Below are positions 42,049 through 54,037 of a DNA stretch of 64,000 bases, in pieces (position 1 is the first letter of the stretch; each line of letters begins with the position of its first letter). The notes beneath the pieces were generated by a model. That model worked only from the letters and a program-made list of their open reading frames with translations. It was not told the DNA's origin and ran no database searches. The translations under genes and the position numbers were made by a program. The DNA lies in assembly GCA_003161575.1 (NCBI GenBank), contig PMOE01000083.1, positions 39,774 to 103,773 on the forward strand, in the 5' to 3' direction. This DNA comes from Acidimicrobiaceae bacterium. GTDB lineage: Bacteria; Actinomycetota; Acidimicrobiia; Acidimicrobiales; RAAP-2.

Positions 42049-43689
42049 ATGACATTGTCCTTGGCTCCCTTCGGTCCCCGAATCGGCCTGCGAGGCATGG
42101 TGAACGCCGCAGACCAGCTGGCATCGATCGCTGGTATAGGCGCGCTCGCTCAAGGTGGCACCGCCGCCGATGCAGCGGTCGCCGCCGCCGCTGTCATGGC
42201 GGTTACCAACCCGCATCTGTGCGGAATGGGCGGAGATCTCCTTGCGATGGTCTGTGTCCCCGGAGCCGATCCCTTGGCCTTGTTGGCAATAGGTCGGGCT
42301 GGGTCCGGCGTGGACGCGGCCGACTTGAGAGCTGAAGGCCTCTCTGTCATGGCGGTGCGAGGGGACGCTCGCAGTGTCCCTGTGCCAGCCGCGGTCGATG
42401 GTTGGCTCGCGCTCCATGATCGCTTCGGTCGGCTCCCACTGGAGGCAGTGTTCGGTCCGGCGATCGAGTTGGCCGACGAGGGCTTTGCTGCTTCAATCCT
42501 TCTCGCGCTCGCGAGTCATCTCATATTCGAGGTGCCCGGTGCGAGCGAGCTGTGCCCGCACGGTCCCCTGCAGCCTCAAGAGCGCGTGCGACTTCCAGGG
42601 GTGGCTCGAACATTGCGGGCAATAGCACTCGAGGGTCGAGAGGGCTTTTACAACGGGGAGTTCGGGCGCGCCCTGATGGCTCTCGGTAAAGGCATCTTCA
42701 CCACCGATGACTTCAAGCGAAGCATGGCCGATTGGTGCGACCCGTTGCGACTGAGGGTGTGGGAGCACGATCTGTGGACCGTCCCTCCCCCGTCGCAGGG
42801 ATATCTCACGCTCGCCAGCTCTTGGATCGCCGAGCACGCCGGTATCGGACGTGACCCGTCTGACCCCGTCTGGGCGCACCTGATAATCGAAGCATCGCGA
42901 GCCGCTGGTCACGATCGCCCGAGCGTCCTCCACGACGACGCGGATGGAGAGACGCTCCTCGCCGAGAGGCGGCTTCTCAACGCCGCCGCGCGGGTCCGCC
43001 CGGATCGGGCGGCACCACCGGACGTCGGGCACACACCGGCAGGTGATAGCGGTCCCTCGATCCGCCGTATCGGCGACGGAGACACAACGCACCTGTGCGC
43101 AATAGACGCCGACGGGCTCGGAATCTCTCTGACCCAGTCCAACGCACTTGACTTCGGGTCCCACCTCGTCGCCGGCACGACTGGAATCTTCCTGCACAAC
43201 CGTGGGCTTGGCTTTTCGCTCGTGGCAAATCACCCCGCTGAACTCGCGCCGAGGTGCAGACCGCCACACACCCTGTCCCCGATGCTCGTCACTTCGCCCG
43301 CCGGATCGCTCACCCATCTCGTCGGGGCCATGGGGGGCGATGCCCAGCCCCAAGTTCTCCTCCAACTTCTGGCCCGGATGTTGCGCGGCGGACAGGACCC
43401 GGCCACCGCCGTCGCTGGAGCCCGCCTCGTGCTTGACGCTCCGGCTGCCGGACCGTTTCGCCTCTGGTGGGGTGAAAAATTGACCGTGCGTGTGGAGTCC
43501 CACGCTCCTTCAGAGTGGAACGACGGCCTCATCAGCCGAGGGCACCACGTGCAGTCAATCAGCGCGTTCGATCCGGTAATGGTCGGGTGCTCCCAGATCA
43601 TCTCCGTCGCGAGGGAGGACGCGGAGACTCGCTGCTACGAGGGCGCCGCCGATCCTCGCAGTCCCGAAGGTGGTACCGCGAGCCGGTAG
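42049..43689 (+). CDS. Gamma-glutamyltransferase-family protein (GGT)
   Basis: An N-terminal-nucleophile hydrolase of 546 aa, made as one chain and self-cleaved. The catalytic Thr is T346 in GDTTHLCAIDADG, the start of the small subunit. Also present: GGTAADAAVAAAAVMAVTNPHLCGMGGD in the large subunit, NRGLGFSL and PPHTLSPMLVTSP in the small subunit. No signal peptide, so it is probably cytosolic, unlike many GGTs; it may act on glutathione-like or other gamma-glutamyl compounds or as a cephalosporin-acylase-type amidase. The 227-bp gap before it shows no gene. Confidence 0.88.
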   Translation: MTLSLAPFGPRIGLRGMVNAADQLASIAGIGALAQGGTAADAAVAAAAVMAVTNPHLCGMGGDLLAMVCVPGADPLALLAIGRAGSGVDAADLRAEGLSVMAVRGDARSVPVPAAVDGWLALHDRFGRLPLEAVFGPAIELADEGFAASILLALASHLIFEVPGASELCPHGPLQPQERVRLPGVARTLRAIALEGREGFYNGEFGRALMALGKGIFTTDDFKRSMADWCDPLRLRVWEHDLWTVPPPSQGYLTLASSWIAEHAGIGRDPSDPVWAHLIIEASRAAGHDRPSVLHDDADGETLLAERRLLNAAARVRPDRAAPPDVGHTPAGDSGPSIRRIGDGDTTHLCAIDADGLGISLTQSNALDFGSHLVAGTTGIFLHNRGLGFSLVANHPAELAPRCRPPHTLSPMLVTSPAGSLTHLVGAMGGDAQPQVLLQLLARMLRGGQDPATAVAGARLVLDAPAAGPFRLWWGEKLTVRVESHAPSEWNDGLISRGHHVQSISAFDPVMVGCSQIISVAREDAETRCYEGAADPRSPEGGTASR

Positions 43690-43922
43690 GCCGGACAGTT
43701 GCGCGATTCCCCTGTTTCCCCTCCCGTACCGATTCGACCTACAACGGTGCCGGTAGACGGTTGCTCCACTGCACTGTCGAGTACCAAACAACAGGCTGGC
43801 ACGCCCCGCGGCCCGTTACTCTCTGAGGGACAGATCTTTGCCTGGGAGTCATCCTGGGTGGACAATGCACGAGAGAATAGGGTCGTCAACGTTACAACTG
43901 ACTGCCAGGAAGGAACCGACGT

Positions 43923-44849
43923 ATGCCTGCAGTGTCCGTTGCGCATTTGGCTAAGTCCTATGGGACGATCCACGCAGTGCGCGACGTCGGCTTCGAGGTC
44001 GAGCGGGGTGAAGTATTCGCGCTGCTCGGTCCGAACGGCGCGGGGAAGACGACGACGATCGAGATCCTCGAGGGTTTCCGACCGCGCGATGCGGGAGAAG
44101 TCGATGTCCTGGGATTCGATCCGGGCGACCGTCGGACACAGCGCAGGCTGCGTTCTCGACTGGGCATAGTGCTCCAAGAGCTGGCCGTGGAACCATTCTT
44201 CTCAGTGCGCCAGGTTCTCTCGCGTAGCGCCGGCCTCTATCCCAATGCCCGACCTGTCGACGAGGTTATCGGACTGGTCGGGCTGTCTGAGAAGTCAGAC
44301 GCTCGAGTGAAGACGTTGTCCGGAGGCCAACAACGCCGCTTGGATGTTGGTCTCGGGATCATCGGCAACCCCGACCTGCTGTTCCTCGACGAACCGACAA
44401 CCGGGTTGGACCCGTCGGGTCGCCGGGCCTCCTGGGACCTTGTACGGCAGCTCGCTGATGAAGGCACCACGGTCATCCTCACCACCCACTACATGGACGA
44501 GGTCGAGGCGCTCGCCGACCAAGTGGCCGTGCTCGCCGACGGGAAGATTGTCGCCAGTGGGACCCCGAGTTCGATCGGAGGTCGAGATGTGGGAACGGCC
44601 ACGATCCGCTTCCGGCTTCCCGATGACGTGTCTGCCGACGACCTGCCCGTACCGTCTCGCTCGGCCAGCGGAGGTGAGATGGAAATCCGAACCGAACAAG
44701 AACTCCCCGTGCTCCACGCCCTGATCGACTGGGCGCTCGGGCGGGGAATCGAATTGCCGGGGCTCACGGTCAACCGGGTGACCCTCGAAGATGTCTACCT
44801 TCGTTTGACCAAATCTCCTGATGCTGAGACGGAGAGGGAGGTATCATGA
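43923..44849 (+). CDS. ABC transporter ATP-binding protein (ABC-2 exporter)
   Basis: A 308-aa ATPase. Walker A GPNGAGKTT, signature LSGGQQRRLDVGLG and Walker B LLFLDEPTTGLDPSG are intact; a C-terminal ~80-residue extension follows. ATG 43923 follows GAAGGAACCGAC, a usable Shine-Dalgarno. It overlaps the permease gene by ATGA. This is the third two-gene ABC-2 exporter in the window, and its signature LSGGQQRR and length differ from the other two. Substrate unknown. Confidence 0.9.
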   Translation: MPAVSVAHLAKSYGTIHAVRDVGFEVERGEVFALLGPNGAGKTTTIEILEGFRPRDAGEVDVLGFDPGDRRTQRRLRSRLGIVLQELAVEPFFSVRQVLSRSAGLYPNARPVDEVIGLVGLSEKSDARVKTLSGGQQRRLDVGLGIIGNPDLLFLDEPTTGLDPSGRRASWDLVRQLADEGTTVILTTHYMDEVEALADQVAVLADGKIVASGTPSSIGGRDVGTATIRFRLPDDVSADDLPVPSRSASGGEMEIRTEQELPVLHALIDWALGRGIELPGLTVNRVTLEDVYLRLTKSPDAETEREVS

Positions 44850-45673
44850 GCAACGCAACCGCGCCCCCTGCTGCGCCAACGCCGCCAGCTTCGAGATCAA
44901 TCCCTTGGAGCGATCTCCGCCTCGTCGGTCGCCAGGTGCGCTACGAGCAGCTCGCGTTCTGGCTCAACCCCATCGGAGCGATCTTTACTCTCGGTTTCTC
45001 GGTGGTCTTCCTCGTCCTTTTGGGGGCAAGCGCGGGATCTTCTCGTGTCAGTTTCCTGGGACACATAAAGTTGATCCAGTACTACGTGCCAGGGTTCGTT
45101 GCCTACGGGATCATGGCCGCATGCTTCAATGTGCTGGCAATCACCTTGGTGAACCGCCGCGAGATGGGCCTCCTGAAGCGGCTCCGTCTGAGCCCACTAC
45201 CCACCTGGGCGCTCCTGGCGGCGATCTTCATCAGCACACTGATACTGGCGTTTATTCAGGTGGTCGTCCTCCTCGCCATCGGTGTGTGGGGATTCGGCGT
45301 CCATCTGCCCGCCGACTTCGCTCCGTTCGTCGTTGCCGTCGTGATCGGCGCCCTCAGCTTCACCGCTCTGGGGGTAGCAATGAGCACGCTCATTCCGAAT
45401 CAAGACGCGGCCGGACCGGTCACCAGCATCGTATTCTTTGTCCTATTGTTTCTCTCTGGTCTGTGGTTCCCACTTCAGTCCGGATCGGGCCTGGCCCAGT
45501 TCTCGTCTTGGTTCCCGGTGCGTCATTTCATCACCGCCGTCTTCACCCCGTTCGATGTTCGCCCTGGGGTATCTCCCTGGGCGTGGCACGACCTCGCTGT
45601 TGTGGCGCTCTGGGGAGTCATCGGCTGCATCGTCGCAGTGCGACGGTTCCGCTGGACGCCTCGGCGAGTGTGA
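44846..45673 (+). CDS. ABC-2 type permease
   Basis: Membrane partner of the preceding ATPase: 275 aa, six hydrophobic segments, with the family stretch NRREMGLLKRLRLSPLPTW between segments 2 and 3 and a DAAGPVTSIVFFVLLFLSGL segment late. Start ATG 44846 overlaps the ATPase stop and has AGAGGGAGG before it. Followed by a hairpin at 45748. Direction of transport is assumed to be export from the family. Confidence 0.88.
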   Translation: MSNATAPPAAPTPPASRSIPWSDLRLVGRQVRYEQLAFWLNPIGAIFTLGFSVVFLVLLGASAGSSRVSFLGHIKLIQYYVPGFVAYGIMAACFNVLAITLVNRREMGLLKRLRLSPLPTWALLAAIFISTLILAFIQVVVLLAIGVWGFGVHLPADFAPFVVAVVIGALSFTALGVAMSTLIPNQDAAGPVTSIVFFVLLFLSGLWFPLQSGSGLAQFSSWFPVRHFITAVFTPFDVRPGVSPWAWHDLAVVALWGVIGCIVAVRRFRWTPRRV

Positions 45674-45747
45674 TCCGTCGGGGCGACAGAAGACCCCAGG
45701 CCGACGGAATCGCGATGATCACCTTTTTTGGGGATTTCCCTAATCGT

Positions 45748-45775
45748 GGGCAGGGTCACATGACCGGACCTGCCC
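45748..45775 (+). terminator. Hairpin after the ABC permease gene
   Basis: Arms GGGCAGG (45748-45754) and CCTGCCC (45769-45775) enclose a second inner dyad GTCA-CA-TGAC, with a CGGA bulge. It lies 75 bp after the permease stop and before the DUF2277 gene. Shape and place fit a terminator; the bulge weakens it. Confidence 0.45.
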
Positions 45776-45867
45776 CGCTGACGGTGGCCAGAGGTGGCCT
45801 CCGAACCACTGCCGATCCCCCGGGCTTTAGCGGCACGACCGCGCCTGACAGGCGTAGGCTGCACGCC

Positions 45868-46122
45868 ATGTGCCGCAATATCACCACCCTCCGGGGCTTG
45901 AAACCCGAAGCCACAGTCGAAGAGATAGAAGCCGCCGCGCGCCAATATGTTCGCAAGGTAAGTGGCGTCCAGACGACATCGACGCGGACAGAGGACGCGT
46001 TTGAAAAGGCAGCTCGCAAGGTGGCAAATGCGACGGCCGAACTCCTGGCCGACCTTCCGCCGCGCCACCAGCCTCCAACGACACTCCCCCCGCTTCGACG
46101 CCTGAAAATTCCCGCTGGCTGA
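45868..46122 (+). CDS. DUF2277 family protein
   Basis: An 84-aa protein matching DUF2277: MCRNITTLRGLKPEATVEEI at the start, then ARQYVRKVSGV and AFEKAARKVANATAELLADLPPR. The frame is open far upstream inside the ABC genes, but conservation starts at ATG 45868. The family is a small helical protein found widely in actinobacteria, function unknown. The next gene is 306 bp away. Confidence 0.92.
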   Translation: MCRNITTLRGLKPEATVEEIEAAARQYVRKVSGVQTTSTRTEDAFEKAARKVANATAELLADLPPRHQPPTTLPPLRRLKIPAG

Positions 46123-48866
<2,744 letters not shown>

Positions 48867-48995
48867 TCTGAACAGTCAACGCGGCTAAACACAGCCAGAA
48901 ATGCTCATGACTTCATGAGTACTTCCACACTAGAAGCGCCGCGAAGCTCCTCCGTGAGCGTCCTCGGCGGTGCCGGCCACACGCCAGTCCCTCCA

Positions 48996-49505
48996 TCACG
49001 TAGCAGCCAGGTCAACGAGTCTGCGCACGGTGTTCCAATTGCGCACGGTGATGGGAACTTTCAACTGGCGGTTGAGATAGTCAGGAAGCTTGGTCCGAGC
49101 CATGCCGTCTGGCAGGTAGAGATAAAGCTCAGTGCCGACTACCGCGTACCTCTCTGGCAAGAAGCGCTCTTTGTCGTGTCTCGACAATCCGGTACCAGAA
49201 GGCTTTTGCCTCATGAATCCAACGTGGAGATTGGATGGATCGACGCCAGCGAGAGGGTTATTCCTCAAGACGTTCTTGAGCGCATTCGGTGTGCGCAAGA
49301 CGACGGCAACCTCGAATCCGAATCTAGCCCCGATAGCGATCTCGAGCTCATTTGGCATGACCTTTTGATCACTGGTGAAGATCACGTTGCCGCTCTGAAT
49401 GAGAGTGTGCACGTCGGTGTGGCCAAGCGACTCGAAGAGCGCCCGCAGGTCAGCCATCGGTATTTTATTCTTGCCACCGACATTGATCCCACGGAGCAAC
49501 TTCGA
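48996..49505 (-). CDS. DUF1697 family protein with its first codons lost
   Basis: Matches DUF1697 from the first strand onward: LLRGINVGGKNKIPMADLRALF, then LIQSGNVIFTSD, and the C-terminal RNWNTVRRLVDLAAT. The normal N-terminus (Met plus ~4 residues before LLRGIN) is missing: the frame runs without ATG/GTG into codons of the D-amino-acid-oxidase-like gene, which ends 40 bp inside this gene. TTG 49499 is the only plausible start and would give a protein starting at LLRGIN. Function of the family unknown; it is small and cytosolic. Confidence 0.65.
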   Translation of the reverse strand, partial: SKLLRGINVGGKNKIPMADLRALFESLGHTDVHTLIQSGNVIFTSDQKVMPNELEIAIGARFGFEVAVVLRTPNALKNVLRNNPLAGVDPSNLHVGFMRQKPSGTGLSRHDKERFLPERYAVVGTELYLYLPDGMARTKLPDYLNRQLKVPITVRNWNTVRRLVDLAAT

Positions 49506-50589
49506 TCCCGAGCGCCAACCTGGCCACGACAAGCGCGCTATACGGCCCGAGGAGGAGGCCCTCGGCCCCATGGCCGGCTGCGACGAAAACATTGGGCCAC
49601 CCAGGAAAGGGTCCGAGTAGCGGACGATTGTCGGCCGTGGCCGGACGCGACCCCACACGTATTTCGACAATTGTTGCCTGGGCCAGCCCGGGCGCGGTAC
49701 GCAAGCATTCTCGGAGCAGCTGGTGCACTCCTTGCGCCGTCGGGCGATGGTCGAAGCCCGCCTGCGGTTCCATTGTGCCCCCGCAAGCGATCCTGCCTCC
49801 GGGCCACGGCACCAGGTAGAAGCCCAACACTGGCTGGACGATGGGCCAGGCACTGCTGTCGCTGCCGGGTAGGGACACGTGGACGATCTGGCCCTTCAGC
49901 GGCGAAATCGGGATGTCGGTCCCGAGGCTGCTCGCCATCTCCGCCGACCAAGCTCCACCAGACAGCACGACCACATCCCCGCGCACGGCCCCGGCTGTCG
50001 TTCGGACGCCTTTGACACGTCGGCCCGCCCGGTCCACAGCCAGACCGGTGGCCCCGGCTTCGACCACCCGCAAGCCCCGGGCGACGGCTGCTCGCCGCAA
50101 AGCTGCGTTGAGCACCCGGCCGTCGACCCGCCTCGCGGCAGGGTTGAACAGCGCTCGCCGGACCGGTCCGAGCGGGGGGAACCGTCGGATCGCTTCGGCC
50201 GAGTCGAGTTCCTCGGCGAGGCCGGGCGAACGGGTCTCGATGAGCCGAACCGCGTCCTCCATGAACGGGTCATCCCCCTCGCGTTCAGCCACGAGCAGGG
50301 AGCCGGTAACGGCGTAGCCAGTGTCCCCGACACCGTCGTCAGCCAGCCGGTTGGTCAGTGACTCGTAGTGGTGGGCGGCGGCGCATGCGAACGAAAAGAA
50401 CGCATGGTCGGTGTCCATGTTGGTCTCGGGTGACAAGATTCCGGCACCGGCGTCGGTGGCCCGGCCCGGGTCATGCCGGTCGATGAGGATCGCCTCGGCC
50501 CCGGCAGTCACCAGCTCGTAGGCAACGGACGAACCGACCAGCCCCCCGCCCACCACCACTACGTCGGCTCCTCGGGGCGTTGACGCCAT
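49465..50589 (-). CDS. D-amino-acid-oxidase-like FAD oxidoreductase (glycine oxidase type), 3' end altered
   Basis: DAO-family flavoprotein of 374 aa: VVVVGGGLVGSSVAYELVTAGA binds FAD (read as two parts), AGAGILSPETN follows, and NRPLLGPFPGWPNVFVAAGHGAEGLLLGPYSALVVA closes the FAD site. Relatives include glycine oxidase ThiO and sarcosine oxidase. After LALGIEVAPWD the sequence ends in QCRWQE, which is DUF1697 coding sequence read in another frame, so the native last few residues are replaced. The catalytic core is intact. ATG 50589 matches the family; the long open frame upstream is not conserved. Confidence 0.82.
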   Translation of the reverse strand: MASTPRGADVVVVGGGLVGSSVAYELVTAGAEAILIDRHDPGRATDAGAGILSPETNMDTDHAFFSFACAAAHHYESLTNRLADDGVGDTGYAVTGSLLVAEREGDDPFMEDAVRLIETRSPGLAEELDSAEAIRRFPPLGPVRRALFNPAARRVDGRVLNAALRRAAVARGLRVVEAGATGLAVDRAGRRVKGVRTTAGAVRGDVVVLSGGAWSAEMASSLGTDIPISPLKGQIVHVSLPGSDSSAWPIVQPVLGFYLVPWPGGRIACGGTMEPQAGFDHRPTAQGVHQLLRECLRTAPGLAQATIVEIRVGSRPATADNRPLLGPFPGWPNVFVAAGHGAEGLLLGPYSALVVARLALGIEVAPWDQCRWQE

Positions 50590-50925
50590 CACCCGATCAT
50601 CGCGGAGCGCAGCGGCGGAGGCCAACACCGCGGATGGCGGCGTCCGGCCCCAGAAGGGCCAATTTGGCCACTTCGGTGGCGGCGCGATCGGAGGAGTCGA
50701 GCCGGTGGACAACGGCAGGCACACCTGGGCCTCCCCGCTTTTGAGTCTCTCATTGTCCCGACTCACAGAACATGGGCTTGCAGAGGTTCCTCGGCCCGAG
50801 GCCTCTCGGGCCTGATGCCGGTCCAGGGCCAACTTGGCATCGTCATCGTTGGTACCGTTGACCTGTACTGGCCACCACCCGAGCGGAGCCTGCGTTCGGG
50901 CGGCCCTTCGCATTGGGGAGCAGTC
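50590..50925. other. Divergent gap, no gene seen
   Basis: The 336 bp between the oxidase (leftward) and the next gene (rightward) have open frames on both strands but no recognisable protein; codon patterns are those of shadows. Promoters for both neighbours should lie here. GGGGAGCAGTC before GTG 50926 is the ribosome site of the rightward gene. Confidence 0.45.
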
Positions 50926-51477
50926 GTGTTCAGACACACGTGGGAGCGGGCCGAGGGCAGGATCGTCGCCCGGACAGCGGCACCTCACCAGGGATCGGGG
51001 GACACACGCTTCCCCACCATCTTCGAGTTCGCCGTTGACATTCAAACTGAGCACGGCGAGCCGTTCCGATCAATCGTCCACACCCCGGTCAACGCCATAG
51101 ACTTCGAAATCCCCAAGGTCGGTGACACCGTTCGGGTCGAGGTGGAGGTCAAAAGCCGCAAGGTCCGCTTCGACAGGTCCGACCCCCGACTCAGCATCAA
51201 GGCGGCCAAGAGGGAACGCGCCGAGAATTTCGAACAGGTGCTGGCCCAGCCACCAGGCACCGGCGATAACGATCTAAGCGCACCAGGCCCCGAGGTACCT
51301 CCCGACGCCGCCTCCGTGTTGAAGGCAGTGTTGAATCAAGAAGACCTCACCAACGTCTTCGTGATCGACTCGAATAGTGACGAAGCGCAGCAGATAAAGG
51401 AGAAACTGCGCAAAGCGCTGGGAGGCGAAGGGTCCGCGTCCCAACCTGGGGATTCGGGCGCGCCTGGCAAGAACTAA
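50926..51477 (+). CDS. Hypothetical protein with N-terminal beta-rich domain
   Basis: A 183-aa soluble protein. Residues ~20-95 are beta-rich (FEFAVDIQTEHGEPFRSIVHT, then KVGDTVRVEVEVKSRKVRFD), resembling an OB or Ig-like fold; the C-terminal third is acidic then basic (VLKAVLNQEDLTNVFVIDSN, EKLRKALGG). No signal peptide. I do not recognise the family. GTG 50926 with GGGGAGCAGTC is preferred over the longer frame starting in the divergent gap. Confidence 0.6.
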   Translation: MFRHTWERAEGRIVARTAAPHQGSGDTRFPTIFEFAVDIQTEHGEPFRSIVHTPVNAIDFEIPKVGDTVRVEVEVKSRKVRFDRSDPRLSIKAAKRERAENFEQVLAQPPGTGDNDLSAPGPEVPPDAASVLKAVLNQEDLTNVFVIDSNSDEAQQIKEKLRKALGGEGSASQPGDSGAPGKN

Positions 51478-51654
51478 GGCACTCCCGAACGCCACTACGC
51501 GTCCTTGGACAGCGCATGGGGCAACCGACCGCTCTGTAATCTCGGGCACTCCTCCGACCCACTTGTCGGAGACGGTGGCTCGGAGATCGAGGCGGGGATC
51601 CACAAGTCACCGCCCAATGTCACAGATGCGGTACGGTCGCCCTGGGGAGTGACC

Positions 51655-53397
51655 GTGGCAAAATCTATAAAGAGACTCTTGTCGGCCTTACTCGCGGGCG
51701 TAGTGATGTGTGCAGGATTAGCTATGGTCGGTGCGCCCGCGTTGGCCGGCACCGTACTTCCTGGCACAGATTGCCCGATGTTCCCCGCCGACAACGTGTG
51801 GAATACCGACATCTCTACTCTGCCCGTCGACCCGCACAGTGCCACTTGGCTGGCCAGCATGGAGAGCGCAACCACCAACCTGCATCCAGACTTCGGCCCG
51901 TCCAATGATCCTTCCATCCCCTACGGCATTCCCTACGCAGTGGTTTCGCCGTCGCACCCACTGGTAGATGTATCATTCCAGTACTCCTCACAAAGCGACC
52001 CAGGCCCCTACCCCTTTGGCGCCGAGACGCCAATCGAAGGTGGCTCGCAGTCGACCGGAGACCGCCATGCAATCATGGTCAATCCGGCCACGTGCACCCT
52101 CTATGAGCTTTACGACGCGCAATTCAGCGCGTCGGGTTCGACGGCGGGTTCGGGGGCAATTTGGAACCTCGACTCTGACGCTCTGCGTCCTGCCGGGTGG
52201 ACGTCGGCCGATGCAGCCGGATTGCCGATCCTGCCTGGATTGGTCAATTACGACGAAGTCGGCTCGGGCGCAATGGATCACGCCATCCGCTTTACAGCGC
52301 AATGCACCCAGCAGGCCTACCTCTGGCCGGCACGACATGAAGCCGGTCAGAACAACCCAAACTGCCCGCCGATGGGAGCGCGCTTTCGCCTGAACGCAAA
52401 CTTTTCACTGCCTGCGTCGAGTTGCGCCGCAGGATGTCAGACCGTTCTAACGACCATGAAGACCTACGGACTGATCCTCGCGGACAACGGCAGCAACTGG
52501 TACTTCCAAGGCGTGGCCGATACCAGATGGTCAGACACTGACGTCAACCAGCTGAAACAGATTCCAGCCAGTGCGTTTCAAGCCATCGACGAGTCTTCGC
52601 TCATGATCGACCCCAACTCTGGAGCGGCCCGCCAACCCGGCGGGAAAACGTCTGGTTCGGCCGGTCCAGGCTACCGCTTCGCGGCGGCCGACGGCGGCGT
52701 CTTCTCTTTCTCCGAGCCGTACCTTGGCTCGATGGGCGGCACCCCGCTGGTGGCCCCGATCGTCGGGATGGCGGACACACCCGATGAAGGTGGCTACTGG
52801 CTGGTCGCTGCCGACGGCGGGATCTTCGCCTTCGGCGACGCGGGCTTCTACGGCTCGATGGGCGGTCGAACGCTGAATCGGCCCATCGTCGGGATGGCGG
52901 CCACGCCGGACGGTAGTGGCTACTGGCTGGTCGCTGCCGACGGCGGGATCTTCGCCTTCGGCGACGCACACTTCTACGGCTCGATGGGCGGCCAGCCGCT
53001 CAACCAGCCGATTGTTGGGATTGCAGCTGCCTCCGACGGGCTTGGCTACTACCTCGTAGCTTCAGACGGCGGCGTCTTCTCGTTCGGCACCGGCGTCTTC
53101 CAGGGCTCCGAGGGTGGCGAACCCTTGAACCGACCGATCGTGGGGATCGCCGTGGCCCCGGGCGGTGGCTACTACTTGGTGGCAGCCGACGGCGGTCTCT
53201 TTGCATACAACACAACCTTCCTTGGATCCATGGGCGGACAGTCCCTCAACAAACCGATCGTGGCGATGCTGGTTGAACCCTCGGGTGGCTACTACGAGGT
53301 GGCATCCGACGGCGGACTGTTCGCTTTCGGATCCCCGTTCTTGGGCTCGATGGGCGGTCAGCCGATCAACCAACCGATTGTTGGTATGGCCGGGTAG
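51655..53397 (+). CDS. Secreted protein with six-blade YWLVA-repeat propeller
   Basis: A 580-aa exported protein. N-terminal signal KRLLSALLAGVVMCAGLAMV, cleavage near ALAG. Residues ~35-320 are a Cys-containing, aromatic-rich domain (CPMFPADNVWNTDIS, DRHAIMVNPATCTLYELYDA) of a kind seen in other secreted actinobacterial proteins. Then six ~42-residue repeats (GYWLVAADGGIFAFGDAGF and variants) end the protein two residues after the sixth. The N-terminal domain is unlike that of the other repeat protein at 37 kb. GTG 51655 follows GGGGAGTGACC. Likely surface or extracellular binding; activity unknown. Confidence 0.83.
   Translation: MAKSIKRLLSALLAGVVMCAGLAMVGAPALAGTVLPGTDCPMFPADNVWNTDISTLPVDPHSATWLASMESATTNLHPDFGPSNDPSIPYGIPYAVVSPSHPLVDVSFQYSSQSDPGPYPFGAETPIEGGSQSTGDRHAIMVNPATCTLYELYDAQFSASGSTAGSGAIWNLDSDALRPAGWTSADAAGLPILPGLVNYDEVGSGAMDHAIRFTAQCTQQAYLWPARHEAGQNNPNCPPMGARFRLNANFSLPASSCAAGCQTVLTTMKTYGLILADNGSNWYFQGVADTRWSDTDVNQLKQIPASAFQAIDESSLMIDPNSGAARQPGGKTSGSAGPGYRFAAADGGVFSFSEPYLGSMGGTPLVAPIVGMADTPDEGGYWLVAADGGIFAFGDAGFYGSMGGRTLNRPIVGMAATPDGSGYWLVAADGGIFAFGDAHFYGSMGGQPLNQPIVGIAAASDGLGYYLVASDGGVFSFGTGVFQGSEGGEPLNRPIVGIAVAPGGGYYLVAADGGLFAYNTTFLGSMGGQSLNKPIVAMLVEPSGGYYEVASDGGLFAFGSPFLGSMGGQPINQPIVGMAG
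52792..52967 (+). repeat. Near-identical DNA repeat within the propeller gene, period 126 bp
   Basis: Fifty bases starting GGCTACTGGCTGGTCGCTG at 52792 recur exactly at 52918, and identity resumes after three changed bases. The period equals one 42-codon repeat, so blades 2 and 3 are a recent duplication compared with the other blades, which are diverged at the DNA level. Confidence 0.9.
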
Positions 53398-53662
53398 GGC
53401 TGCACTGGGCAACGCCCTGCCGACGCCGGACTCAACACCCGGGATCGGTTGATAATTCAGGTGTCCACACCTGATCCGCCCTGCGGCCGAGCGTTGGTTG
53501 AGCAAGTTCGAGCCTGGACCGAGCGGCCACTCCCCCGTTCCGCCTTCTCGCCACGTCTCCCGATGGTGATCGCCGTCCTTGTCATCCAACCGCGATCACC
53601 GTCCGGCACGAGGGAGCCGAGGTCAACGAAATAGACCGTGCCAAGGAACGATCGCTGACCAC

Positions 53663-53881
53663 CTATTGCTTCGGACGTTTTCCCAGCAGCTTCAGAAGGA
53701 ATGATCCGGCTCGCCCTGGCTTGCCGGCACCATGGCGGTCCGAGCCGTGGCCCGAACGGCCAAAGCCCACGCCGCCGCTCCCACCCATCCCTACGAGCGT
53801 ATTGGGCTCCTCGTGTCTGGGCACCTTGGCCAGTGAACGCTTTTGTTTGCGCGGCTTGTTCCCGTCAGACCCCATGGTCAT
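53663..53881 (-). CDS. Possible small basic hypothetical protein
   Basis: A 72-codon reverse-strand frame: Lys/Arg-rich start (NKPRKQKRSLAKVPRHEE), Gly-rich middle and a basic amphipathic end (SFLLKLLGKRPKQ). No ribosome site and no family recognised. The surrounding 53398-54037 stretch (640 bp) otherwise shows no gene, so this is either a small gene or chance. Confidence 0.25.
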   Translation of the reverse strand: MTMGSDGNKPRKQKRSLAKVPRHEEPNTLVGMGGSGGVGFGRSGHGSDRHGAGKPGRAGSFLLKLLGKRPKQ

Positions 53882-54037
53882 ATCATGCTTGATGGGTTAC
53901 CCAACGTGCCGCAACGACCCCCGGACCACACCTCGACGAAATTCCACAATCCATCGAACGAACATCGGCATCTGGTACCCAGGTGGGAGGCCAACCAGAC
54001 CCTTGCGCTCAGATCCTGAAATGGGAATCATGGTGGC

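Noticed and set aside
48915..50015. 366-codon rightward frame over the DUF1697 and oxidase genes
   Set aside because: Antisense to two recognisable genes; its sequence shows no domain and becomes Arg/Pro/Gly-rich over the oxidase.
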